Shown: piece by piece, positions 28,851-37,237 of the stretch
How the letters are laid out: each line of letters begins with the position of its first letter
Position numbering within the stretch: position 1 is the first letter of the stretch
DNA from: Ignavibacteriales bacterium
GTDB taxonomy: Bacteria > Bacteroidota > Ignavibacteria > UBA10030 > UBA8401
Direction: 5' to 3'
Assembly (NCBI GenBank): GCA_016182545.1
Contig: JACPGG010000050.1
Location: 5,323 to 45,695, forward strand
Length of the DNA: 40,373 nucleotides
The notes under the pieces: generated by a model
Databases searched by the model: none
Seen by the model: only the letters and a program-made list of their open reading frames with translations
Told to the model about the DNA's origin: nothing
Made by a program: the position numbers and the translations under genes

Positions 28851-28940
28851 TTAAAACCCCTTTCTGTAATTTTAATAATGTTGAATTAAGAATCTGCAAA
28901 TATTTTGTCTAATGGTCTTTCAACATCACGACCCGGTTTT

Positions 28941-28985
28941 GATAATTTTGATAATTTTGAAAATCCTGAGAATCTTGATAATGCT
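28941..28985 (+). repeat. 9-nt-phased repeat island 2, five exact-length units
   Basis: GATAATTTT GATAATTTT GAAAATCCT GAGAATCTT GATAATGCT. Confidence 0.9.
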
Positions 28986-31580
28986 TTAGAGTCGATCATT
29001 ATTCTGCTTCGTCACTTTGATGTCCTGCAATTGAGGTGCCTTCACACGGATCTCGAATCGATAACCGGAATACACACCGAGCGGGGTCCACGAAAAATTC
29101 ATCAACCAACAATGAAGGTCACGGGAGATGTTGATTTGAGGAGCGGCTAATTGTTTTGCAACAAGGTCGTAACTCGAAGAAGCAGTGAATTTCCAATTCT
29201 CTGTCAGATTAAAGTCCAAACTGCCGCTGACGTTGGCGGAACGGAACTTGCGCGCCGGATTTTCCTGACTCTGCGAGAAATTAAAACTGAGCGACAGACT
29301 CCACGGAATGCTGAAGTCCGGTTCCGGAGTATCATAGATGCCACGGTAACTGCTGAAGTTCTGATTCCGCTGATGCTCGGCAACGCGCGCACTGTCATCG
29401 ACCTGTTGCTGCGTCTCCGCTGCTTTCCGTTCTCCGCGCAGAGATGTGGAGAGACTCAACGATACAGCGGTCATCTCGACAGGAAATTTGCCGCTTTCAA
29501 ACAAATATTTGTTGACGCGTCCCCCCGTCGCTCTGTTGAACTCATAAAATCGGTATGAACTGCTGCCGCTGATGCCAAGATATTCGCCGATGCTCGTCCT
29601 GTAACTCAGCGAAAGATCGGAGAGGTTCATACTGTCCGCAACAAAGTTGTAACCGACGGAAGCGTTGAGATTCAACAACTGATACTTTTGTTCTTTTTCC
29701 GTCGTGTCTTTTGCCGACGTTTTCATTTCAAAAATATTTCCGAGAGACAGACTCACTGCCTGCTGTTCACCCGCAGGTGCGCCGCCATAAATTTCCTTTT
29801 GAAAGCGGTTGAATTTTTGCTCCTGTCCCAACTTGTCTTTATAAGCGATGTAATAACCGAATTTCGGATCGGAAAAATCAGGCTGGTAATTATATGTAAT
29901 AGAAGGGAGTACGGTATGACGGAGACCGGCGACTCCCGGAATCGGCGGTTGTAAAATGCCGTACAATTTTGTCGACATGCTCACTCCCGTATTGAATGAA
30001 CGGACCGCTTCGAATCCTTTCCGGTCTTCCGCAATGGCAAAACCTCTTGACGTATCGTATCCTGCAATTATTGAACTTTTATCATACCACTTTTCATTGT
30101 AACTGAAGTATGGGGAGATTGTGAAGTATCCGGCTTTGGGTGCCGCATTGAATGAAAGAGAATGATTGATTCCTTCTCGTTGATAGAAATTGAACGGAAG
30201 TGTATCAGCACTACGGGTTCTATTATCGACTCTTTGTCCGCTTGCTCCATAACTCATCCCGATCATTTCATACCAGGCGTAATCGGTTTCACCTCCCCCA
30301 TTTTTTCTGCCGAACCGGAACGGGTAACTCTGCGAATGCGAATATGAGATCGACGGCAGTGTATTGGTGATCGAACCGTTGATCAGATTCTGACGGCGAT
30401 TGACATTGATACTCATGCTGCTGCCGGTTCCTTCCCAGCTTTTACTGAGTGTGGCATTGGAGGTAATTTCCTGATTCAGGTATTCGTTGAGCGTCAACGC
30501 ACGACGAAAATTTTCAGAACTGGCAAATGTGAAATTCACATCCAATCGTGTTGTGGGATTGAACGTCTGATTGTGTGTAAGGTTTGCAAAGTAGTCCGCG
30601 CGATCAACATAATCGGGATCACGCGGTTCGTTCTGAATCGCGCGCTGATAGTAACCGGAAAGCGAGCCGGAGAAATTATACCTCTTCACATACCGGAAGT
30701 TCGGACTGACGCGCCATGTGCCGCTCGTGAGCCAATCGCCAACAACTGCAAGATCGGTGTAGTCGCTGAGTGCAAAATAGTAACCGAAATGTTCCAGCCC
30801 CGTGCCGCGCGAACCTTTGTCGACAAACGCCGGGGCGAGAATTCCCGATCGCCTGCCGCCTTGACTCGGAAAGACACCGAACGGCAATGCAAACAGCGGC
30901 ACATCGGCGATATATAAATAGATGGGACGCGCGACAATCTTGTCACGGATTGTGACGCGCATTTCGGGACTATAAAAATAGAAGTGAGGATGCCCAAGTT
31001 CGCAAGTGGAATAAAATCCGTTCGCAATGAACATCATGTCCTTATCAACCTTCTTGATCTGTTCTCCCTGGTAATATCCCTGATCCTCTTCCGTCTCGCC
31101 GAGCGTCACTCTCCCTTTTTGCGATTTAAAATTGTACGCGATCTTCCATCCTTCATACACATCGCCGCCATCTTTCATGACAGGCATACCTGTGTAACGT
31201 TGTTTGAGCGAGTCCGATGTCTTCGCTTTGACAGAATCGAGCACGCCGTACGCGGAGATATCGTTCGTGTTCCAATTCACTTCGATGATCTCCGATTTGA
31301 GCGACAGTTCTTTATGCTTCACATCGCTCTTGCCGAACATCTTCATGTTTTTGTTATCGAACGTAAAGATGATGGAATCGGTCGCAGTATAATTGACAAC
31401 GGAATCGATGCCGCCGGAGGGCTGTTTTAAAGTGTCGATGCTTGTGATCGTCGTGTCGGATCGAAAGGAAAGAGTATCTGAAATTTGAGCGGACGACAGA
31501 TTAATTATCGAGATTATCAGGATTATCAAAATTCCAACATTCTTTTTCTCTGCGTTTAATTTTATGCGACGTTCCATCAT
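28986..31580 (-). CDS. LptD/OstA-like outer-membrane LPS-assembly protein (start likely ATG 31580 or 31577)
   Basis: IIEVNWNTNDISAYGVLDSV...GWKIAYNFKSQKGRVTLGETEEDQGYYQGEQIKKVDKDMMFIANGFYSTCELGHPHFYFYSPEMRV; PLFALPFGVFPSQGGRRSGILAPAF; long C-terminal beta-barrel. Confidence 0.88.
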   Translation of the reverse strand: MMERRIKLNAEKKNVGILIILIISIINLSSAQISDTLSFRSDTTITSIDTLKQPSGGIDSVVNYTATDSIIFTFDNKNMKMFGKSDVKHKELSLKSEIIEVNWNTNDISAYGVLDSVKAKTSDSLKQRYTGMPVMKDGGDVYEGWKIAYNFKSQKGRVTLGETEEDQGYYQGEQIKKVDKDMMFIANGFYSTCELGHPHFYFYSPEMRVTIRDKIVARPIYLYIADVPLFALPFGVFPSQGGRRSGILAPAFVDKGSRGTGLEHFGYYFALSDYTDLAVVGDWLTSGTWRVSPNFRYVKRYNFSGSLSGYYQRAIQNEPRDPDYVDRADYFANLTHNQTFNPTTRLDVNFTFASSENFRRALTLNEYLNQEITSNATLSKSWEGTGSSMSINVNRRQNLINGSITNTLPSISYSHSQSYPFRFGRKNGGGETDYAWYEMIGMSYGASGQRVDNRTRSADTLPFNFYQREGINHSLSFNAAPKAGYFTISPYFSYNEKWYDKSSIIAGYDTSRGFAIAEDRKGFEAVRSFNTGVSMSTKLYGILQPPIPGVAGLRHTVLPSITYNYQPDFSDPKFGYYIAYKDKLGQEQKFNRFQKEIYGGAPAGEQQAVSLSLGNIFEMKTSAKDTTEKEQKYQLLNLNASVGYNFVADSMNLSDLSLSYRTSIGEYLGISGSSSYRFYEFNRATGGRVNKYLFESGKFPVEMTAVSLSLSTSLRGERKAAETQQQVDDSARVAEHQRNQNFSSYRGIYDTPEPDFSIPWSLSLSFNFSQSQENPARKFRSANVSGSLDFNLTENWKFTASSSYDLVAKQLAAPQINISRDLHCWLMNFSWTPLGVYSGYRFEIRVKAPQLQDIKVTKQNNDRL
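31501..31536 (-). repeat. 9-nt-phased repeat island 3, lying inside the signal-peptide coding region of the LptD-like CDS
   Basis: Plus-strand units ttaattatc gagattatc aggattatc aaaattcca, each 9 nt. Confidence 0.85.
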
Positions 31581-31581
31581 C

Positions 31582-31622
31582 GAATCTTGATAATCCTGCA
31601 ATGTTGCAATCTTGATAATTAT
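31582..31622 (+). repeat. Repeat island 4, near-9-nt-phased, in the leader of the LptD-like gene
   Basis: GAATCTT GATAATCCT GCAATGTT GCAATCTT GATAATTAT. Confidence 0.75.
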
Positions 31623-31625
31623 GAT

Positions 31626-32576
31626 TTAGAGAACCATTCCCGCCGCGCCGAAAATTCCGGCATCGTTGCCGAGTTCAGCACGGATCACTTTAATGCCGTC
31701 ACGCAGCGGCTTCTGAACATTCTTCTTTACAGACTCAGTGATCGCGTTATAGACAAAATTCCCCACTGCAGACACTCCGCCGCCTATCACCGTCAGGCGG
31801 AAATCGAGCGTGTTCATTACGCCACCAATCATCACACCAAGTAACGTACCTGCTTCAACAAGAATATCGGTCGCAAGTTTGTCTCCCATCTCTGCCGCTT
31901 TGGAAATATAGACAGGTGCGACCTTGTCAAGATCCCCGCCGACAACTTCCATGATCTTCGAGTTCGGATTCGCCCTTAACTTTTCGATGGTCCGGTTCGA
32001 CAAGTATTTTTGTCCGATATACGCTTCAACACATCCGCGAGTTCCGCAGTTACACAACAATCCTTCATAATTAATGGAGATGTGCCCGACTTCTCCGGCA
32101 CCGCCGCTCGGTCCGCGATAGATCTGATTATTCATGATCACTCCCCCGCCGACACCGGTCCCCCAAATGATGAACAGGAAGTTCGGATAATCTTTTCCGG
32201 CTCCGAACTTTGCTTCGGCGACAGCAGCAACATTGGCGTCGTTATCCACTTCAACCCGCATCTTAAATTCTTTCGCTATCTCGTCGGCAAGCGGAACGAC
32301 GTCCCATCCTTTCAGGTTCGGCGGATTTTTTACAATGCCGCCGGGATTTTGAATCAGACCCGGCGCACCGATACCGATACCGGCAACCGTGGCGCCATTT
32401 GTGCTTTTGAGAACTTCGCTGACCGATTTTTTTATCTGCTCAATGACCGCCTGCGGATTTTCATCGGCGCGGGTGGGAAGTTTTGATGTTGCAAGAATAT
32501 TTCCGTCAGCGCTGATCAGTCCCGTTTTTACCGTGGTGCCGCCAAGATCGACACCGATTGCGAGTTGTTGTGCCAT
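31626..32576 (-). CDS. ROK-family protein (glucokinase-like)
   Basis: MAQQLAIGVDLGGTTVKTGLISADG; GIGIGAPGLI; WGTGVGGGVIMNNQIYRGPSGGAGEVGHISINYEGLLCNCGTRGCVEAYIG (ROK CxCGxxGCxE). Confidence 0.95.
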   Translation of the reverse strand: MAQQLAIGVDLGGTTVKTGLISADGNILATSKLPTRADENPQAVIEQIKKSVSEVLKSTNGATVAGIGIGAPGLIQNPGGIVKNPPNLKGWDVVPLADEIAKEFKMRVEVDNDANVAAVAEAKFGAGKDYPNFLFIIWGTGVGGGVIMNNQIYRGPSGGAGEVGHISINYEGLLCNCGTRGCVEAYIGQKYLSNRTIEKLRANPNSKIMEVVGGDLDKVAPVYISKAAEMGDKLATDILVEAGTLLGVMIGGVMNTLDFRLTVIGGGVSAVGNFVYNAITESVKKNVQKPLRDGIKVIRAELGNDAGIFGAAGMVL

Positions 32577-32584
32577 AGTGTTCT

Positions 32585-33346
32585 TTATTTTGTCGCAGTT
32601 GTCTGCGGATGTGTGTTGAGTAAGAAAATGTAGTTCGATTGAATATACTGTAAAATTTTTTCCGCTATCACTTTGTGTCCTTCTTTGTTCGGGTGGATGC
32701 CGTCGTCGCAAATCAGCGTTGAGTAATTTTCATTCTGTAAAAATGCAGAGCGAATATCAATCAACCGTGTTTTGGTTTCTTCTGCGACGCGCAGAATAGC
32801 CGCGTTATATCGTTCATGCCACGAATAAATCCGCGAGACATTGCCGAGGAATTTCAGAATATTATTTTTCGCCTGATCTTTGTTGTGGCTGATCCAGCGA
32901 AAATATTTTTCAGGATCGAGCGGAGGGAGCGACACAAGGACCGGAACAATGTCCAGCGTGTTCAGCTGTTGCACCAGACCGAACAGTTTTTCGTAGAATG
33001 TCGAGCAGTCGGTGTTCGGATGGAACTCTCCCGAAGGATTTTCTGCGATCTCGTCCCAATGAAAGTCGCAGTCGTTGCCGCCGAATTCGATCAGCACGAT
33101 GTCCGGTTTCCTTTTAAGAACATCGCTCTGCAGCCGCTGCAGACCTTCGATGATCGTGCTGCCGAATTTTGCCGCATTATAGACGACACCTTTCAGATGC
33201 TCTCGCACGAGATTTGTAAAACTTTCGAGAAGCAAAGAATGTTTTTGTTTTTCTGTATCGTAGATGATTCCACGTGAAATGGAATCGCCGTAGACGACGA
33301 TGGTGTAATGGTCTTTCTGTGGTCGAGATTCTTGTTCTGTTTTCAT
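32585..33346 (-). CDS. SGNH/GDSL hydrolase
   Basis: IVVYGDSISRGIIYD; VLIEFGGNDCDF; ICDDGIHPNKEGHKVIAEKIL. Confidence 0.9.
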   Translation of the reverse strand: MKTEQESRPQKDHYTIVVYGDSISRGIIYDTEKQKHSLLLESFTNLVREHLKGVVYNAAKFGSTIIEGLQRLQSDVLKRKPDIVLIEFGGNDCDFHWDEIAENPSGEFHPNTDCSTFYEKLFGLVQQLNTLDIVPVLVSLPPLDPEKYFRWISHNKDQAKNNILKFLGNVSRIYSWHERYNAAILRVAEETKTRLIDIRSAFLQNENYSTLICDDGIHPNKEGHKVIAEKILQYIQSNYIFLLNTHPQTTATK

Positions 33347-33420
33347 ATTACGTATTTGTTTTCCTGTATAATTCTATTGTATTCTTCTGCGATCTGAAGG
33401 TCGCGGCTACCCAACGGCAA

Positions 33421-34713
33421 TTATTTTTTCCTTTTCTTCCAGAGACTTTCCAATCTTTCCTTGATCTGTTTTTCTCTGCCGTTCTCTGTCGGTTCATAAT
33501 AGATTTTATTTTTCAATTGATCGGGCAAGTTCTGCTGCTCGATAAAATTCTTATCGTAATCGTGCGCGTACTTGTATTCTTTCCCGTAATTTAATTCTTT
33601 CATCAACTTCGTCGGAGCGTTGCGCAGATGAAGCGGTACGGGAAGATTCGGCAATCGTTTCACATCTTCCATTGCTTCACCTATCGCAGCAACTGCTGCA
33701 TTGCTTTTCGGGGCGGAGGCAAGATATGATGCAACATGCGACAAAATGATTTGTGCTTCGGGCATTCCAACATAGTCGACGGCTGTAAACGAATCGACCG
33801 CAAGCATTAATGCGACCGGATCGGCATTACCTATATCTTCCGATGCAAGAATAATCATGCGGCGCGCGATGAATTTCGGATCTTCGCCACCTTCGAGCAT
33901 CCGTGCAAGCCAATAGACGGCGGCATCGGGATCGCTCCCCCTCATACTTTTGATGAATGCCGAAATGATGTCGTAATGCTGTTCGCCTTTCTTATCATAG
34001 AGCGAATAACGACGCTGAAATGCTTCTTCAAGAATTTCTTTTGTGAGATGACGGATCCCTTGTGCGTCGGGGGTAGAAATCTGAAAAGCGATTTCGAGTC
34101 CGTTCAACAATTTTCTCGCATCGCCGCCGGAGAGAAGATAAAAATAATCTTTGTCGTCGATCTCGAGCGAATCTTTTGTAATGATCTCATCTTGTTCGAC
34201 GGCTTGATTCAGAATTTGTTCCAACTCTGCTTTTCCCATCGGTTCCATCACGAACACTCTCATCCGCGAAAGGAGCGGTGAAATAACTTCGAACGAAGGG
34301 TTCTCGGTTGTCGCGCCAATCAGGGTGATCGTTCCTTTTTCAACGCTATGCAGGAGCGCATCTTGTTGCGCTTTGTTGAACCGATGGATCTCATCGATGA
34401 ACATGATCGTTTTTTTGAACGCCCGCTGAAATTCTTCTGCCTGTGCGATCACCTCACGAACATCTTTCACGCCGGATGAGACCGCATTCAATGCGAAGAA
34501 TTCCGATTTGGTCTGGTTGGCAATAATGCGGGCGAGCGTTGTCTTTCCAACGCCGGGCGGTCCCCATAAAATGAACGATCGCAACTCATCCTTTTCCACC
34601 ATCAAGCGAAGCGGTTTTCCATCGGCAAGCAAATGCGATTGACCGACGAACTGATCGAGCGTTTGAGGGCGGACGCGTTCAGCGAGGGGAATGTTTTTAA
34701 TTTCTGTATTCAA
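33421..34713 (-). CDS. rarA: Replication-associated recombination protein A, AAA ATPase (RarA/MgsA)
   Basis: [114 protein letters not shown]. Confidence 0.96.
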   Translation of the reverse strand: MNTEIKNIPLAERVRPQTLDQFVGQSHLLADGKPLRLMVEKDELRSFILWGPPGVGKTTLARIIANQTKSEFFALNAVSSGVKDVREVIAQAEEFQRAFKKTIMFIDEIHRFNKAQQDALLHSVEKGTITLIGATTENPSFEVISPLLSRMRVFVMEPMGKAELEQILNQAVEQDEIITKDSLEIDDKDYFYLLSGGDARKLLNGLEIAFQISTPDAQGIRHLTKEILEEAFQRRYSLYDKKGEQHYDIISAFIKSMRGSDPDAAVYWLARMLEGGEDPKFIARRMIILASEDIGNADPVALMLAVDSFTAVDYVGMPEAQIILSHVASYLASAPKSNAAVAAIGEAMEDVKRLPNLPVPLHLRNAPTKLMKELNYGKEYKYAHDYDKNFIEQQNLPDQLKNKIYYEPTENGREKQIKERLESLWKKRKK

Positions 34714-34732
34714 TTTTTTTTGCCAACATTAC

Positions 34733-34797
34733 AAAATTACAAGAGTATCAAGATTGGATGACTATTCTGTTCTATAATTTTGTACTCTTGCAATTTT
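34733..34797. repeat. Inverted repeat with 15-nt arms in the rarA leader
   Basis: AAAATTACAAGAGTA (34733-34747) / TACTCTTGCAATTTT (34783-34797), one G.U-compatible difference on the minus strand. Confidence 0.75.
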
Positions 34798-34820
34798 TGA
34801 AATTTCGATAATCGTGAAAA

Positions 34821-35159
34821 TCATTTTTTCGGCGCAACTTTATATACCTTTTCGTTCTCTCTCACCATCCCGTACTTTTCGCGCGCCACTTTTTCTATCG
34901 CCTTCGGATCGCCGTCGAGCGCTTTTGACTGGTCTTTCAGTTTCGCCTGCTCTTCCTCCGCCTTCTCGATCTTCTCGATCATTTCTTTCTTCTGCAGTTC
35001 CAATCGGATACGCTGAAGAATACCGTTACTGTTGAAGAAGACGTAGAAGAAAAGAGCGATACCCCCGACGATCAGCAAAGAACCGACCTTGTTCTCCTTT
35101 ATCTTTTGGAAAAGATTCTCCGGCTCGATCTGCTTCTTTATTTTGCGATAAAAATTCAT
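34821..35159 (-). CDS. Septum formation initiator family protein (FtsB/DivIC-like)
   Basis: Single TM SLLIVGGIALFFYVFF followed by coiled coil LQKKEMIEKIEKAEEEQAKLKDQSKAL and PKAIEKVAREKYGMVRENEKVYKV. Confidence 0.88.
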   Translation of the reverse strand: MNFYRKIKKQIEPENLFQKIKENKVGSLLIVGGIALFFYVFFNSNGILQRIRLELQKKEMIEKIEKAEEEQAKLKDQSKALDGDPKAIEKVAREKYGMVRENEKVYKVAPKK

Positions 35160-35283
35160 AAATCGTTGAAATGTAGCAACATTTAGCGTAAGTTGAAACA
35201 GTTCAAAACTCAATCGCTCCAAGTTTCAAGAATCATGTTGGCGTTTGATTCACAGTACTTGAAACAGAATCCTGAAACTCGTT

Positions 35284-36540
35284 ATGATGAAAACACTCGC
35301 AGATTTATTATCTCAACAGTATTCCTCCCTCCCTCAACGCACGTTGCATACCGGTGAGTGCCAAACTGCGAGCAAAAAGAGATGTTCGCTCTGTTTTGCA
35401 GGGAAAATTGACTACCCCACAGAATTGAAATACAAACAGCAAGCGATCACCGAATTTCTTAATTCATTGAAGATCGGCGTCCCCATCCGACCGCTGATTG
35501 CCTCGCCACAGGGGCGCACCTATCGCACCGTCAGCAAGCGGAAAGCATTTTTGGTCAACAGACAGTTTTCTCTGGGACTCATTGGCGTGGATGACGACAC
35601 ATTGAAAAATTTTCCGATGACAATCGGGCAGTGCGTGATTGAACCACGGGTGCACGCGGAAGTGTACAGGACCATGCAGGAATATTTGCAGAAGAAAGAA
35701 CACCTTTCACTGGCGGAAGAATTCAATTACGTGGTTGTGAAGGGTAACGACACAGAATCTGCCGTGATCTTCAACATGAATCATTTCTCTTCCTCGAACA
35801 GGAAAGAGATCAACCACCTTTCAAAGCATCTCACGCACAAAGTAAAAAATATTGCGGGGATCTTTGTCTTTGTTGATGAAGAGCGGTCGCGCTATTACCT
35901 GCCCGGCACACCTAAAAAAGGGAATCAAACCAATTTCAGACCGCTGACAAAAATATTCGGGAAAGAAAAACTTTTCCATAAAGTGGGGAATACAAAATTT
36001 CTGCACGCTCCTCTCTCATTTTCACAGACGAATCACTCCATCCTTGAACCATTCGTCACCACTGCAAAGACTTTTCTTTCGTTGAACAAAGAGGATGTGC
36101 TCTACGACCTGTACTGCGGATACGGATTATTTTCGCTCACTCTTGCATCGGATGTTCGAAAGGTGATCGGAATTGAATTAGCGCGGACATCAATTAACGA
36201 CGCTATTGACAATGTGCGCATCAATAAAATCACGAATGCAAAATTCATCCCGGCAGACATCACGGCTGAAACGTTGAGAAAGTACCTGAAACCTGAAACC
36301 ACAAACCTCAAATTCCTGCTTGATCCCCCACGCAGCGGAACATTGCCGGATGTTATCGAAATGATCGGTGAGCAGAAACCCGAAAAAGTGCTCCACATTT
36401 TTTGCAACTCCGATATCATCGAAAAGGAATTGAAACGATGGAGCAAGTCCGGATATGCGCCTGCCGCCGTGCAGCCGTTCGATATGTTTCCAGGGACCAC
36501 TGAAATAGAAGTGATGATCCTGTTGCAACGGGCGAAATAA
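35284..36540 (+). CDS. Class I SAM-dependent RNA methyltransferase of the TrmA/RlmD (m5U) superfamily
   Basis: VLYDLYCGYGLFSLTLASDVRKVIGIELARTSINDAIDNVRINKITNAKFIPAD; LLDPPRSGTLPDVIEMI; FCNSDI; QPFDMFPGTTEIEVMILL; CQTASKKRCSLC. Confidence 0.85.
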   Translation: MMKTLADLLSQQYSSLPQRTLHTGECQTASKKRCSLCFAGKIDYPTELKYKQQAITEFLNSLKIGVPIRPLIASPQGRTYRTVSKRKAFLVNRQFSLGLIGVDDDTLKNFPMTIGQCVIEPRVHAEVYRTMQEYLQKKEHLSLAEEFNYVVVKGNDTESAVIFNMNHFSSSNRKEINHLSKHLTHKVKNIAGIFVFVDEERSRYYLPGTPKKGNQTNFRPLTKIFGKEKLFHKVGNTKFLHAPLSFSQTNHSILEPFVTTAKTFLSLNKEDVLYDLYCGYGLFSLTLASDVRKVIGIELARTSINDAIDNVRINKITNAKFIPADITAETLRKYLKPETTNLKFLLDPPRSGTLPDVIEMIGEQKPEKVLHIFCNSDIIEKELKRWSKSGYAPAAVQPFDMFPGTTEIEVMILLQRAK

Positions 36541-36685
36541 TTCGCTCATTTCCTCAATACCGACCTCGTATATTTCCGATACATAAAAACCGTATTTTCC
36601 TTCGCAACCTTTTTCGACGAGTCGAGTCTTACCTAATGACAACACAAGCGAGGATTCTCTGAAATCGACACTGGCAGACAATGAA

Positions 36686-37216
36686 TTGATGGCGCACGTT
36701 CGTGACGGGAATGTTACAATGCTTGGTGAACTGTTCGAACGTTACTCGGACAAACTGTTCGGTTTTTTTGTCCGGTATACGAACCGCAGGGACGCAAGCG
36801 AAGATCTTGTGCAGGAGGTGTTTTTAAGAATCCTCAAGTACCGGCAGACATTCCGGGGTGAAGCACCGTTCGCCGCGTGGATGTACCAATTGGCACGCAA
36901 TGCGGCGAACGATCATTTCAAAAAATCGAAAAAGGAGTTTTCCATTGATGAGTTATCGGAACAGAATGAACCGCGAAACACAATGGACGACATACTGCAT
37001 GGCCAGGAACAATCATCAAATTTACAGATCGCATTGAGCAAGATCGCCCCCGACAAAAGAGAAGTGCTGATACTCAGCCGTTTTCAGGATATGAAGTACG
37101 AGGAGATCGGTGAAATTCTTGCATGTCCCGTCGGAACAATAAAAGCGCGAGTGCATTATGCATTGAAGGATCTGCGCGAAGAATATTTCAAACTGACCGG
37201 CGAACGTACTAAATAG
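36686..37216 (+). CDS. ECF RNA polymerase sigma factor (start uncertain: TTG 36686, ATG 36689, or further upstream)
   Basis: LGELFERYSDKLFGFFVRYTNRRDASEDLVQEVFLRILKYRQTFRGEAPFAAWMYQLARNAANDHFKK; ILSRFQDMKYEEIGEILACPVGTIKARVHYALKDLRE. Confidence 0.93.
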   Translation: MMAHVRDGNVTMLGELFERYSDKLFGFFVRYTNRRDASEDLVQEVFLRILKYRQTFRGEAPFAAWMYQLARNAANDHFKKSKKEFSIDELSEQNEPRNTMDDILHGQEQSSNLQIALSKIAPDKREVLILSRFQDMKYEEIGEILACPVGTIKARVHYALKDLREEYFKLTGERTK

Positions 37217-37237
37217 ATCGAAGACAAAGGTGAACCT

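Noticed and set aside
33389-33404. GCGATCTGAAGGTCGC short palindrome after rarA
   Set aside because: Only about 7-bp imperfect arms; may be a decayed copy of a palindromic repeat but too short to support alone
36190-36681. Minus-strand 163-aa ORF antisense to the methyltransferase 3' end and sigma leader
   Set aside because: No recognisable family, overlaps the well-supported methyltransferase CDS for most of its length; shadow ORF
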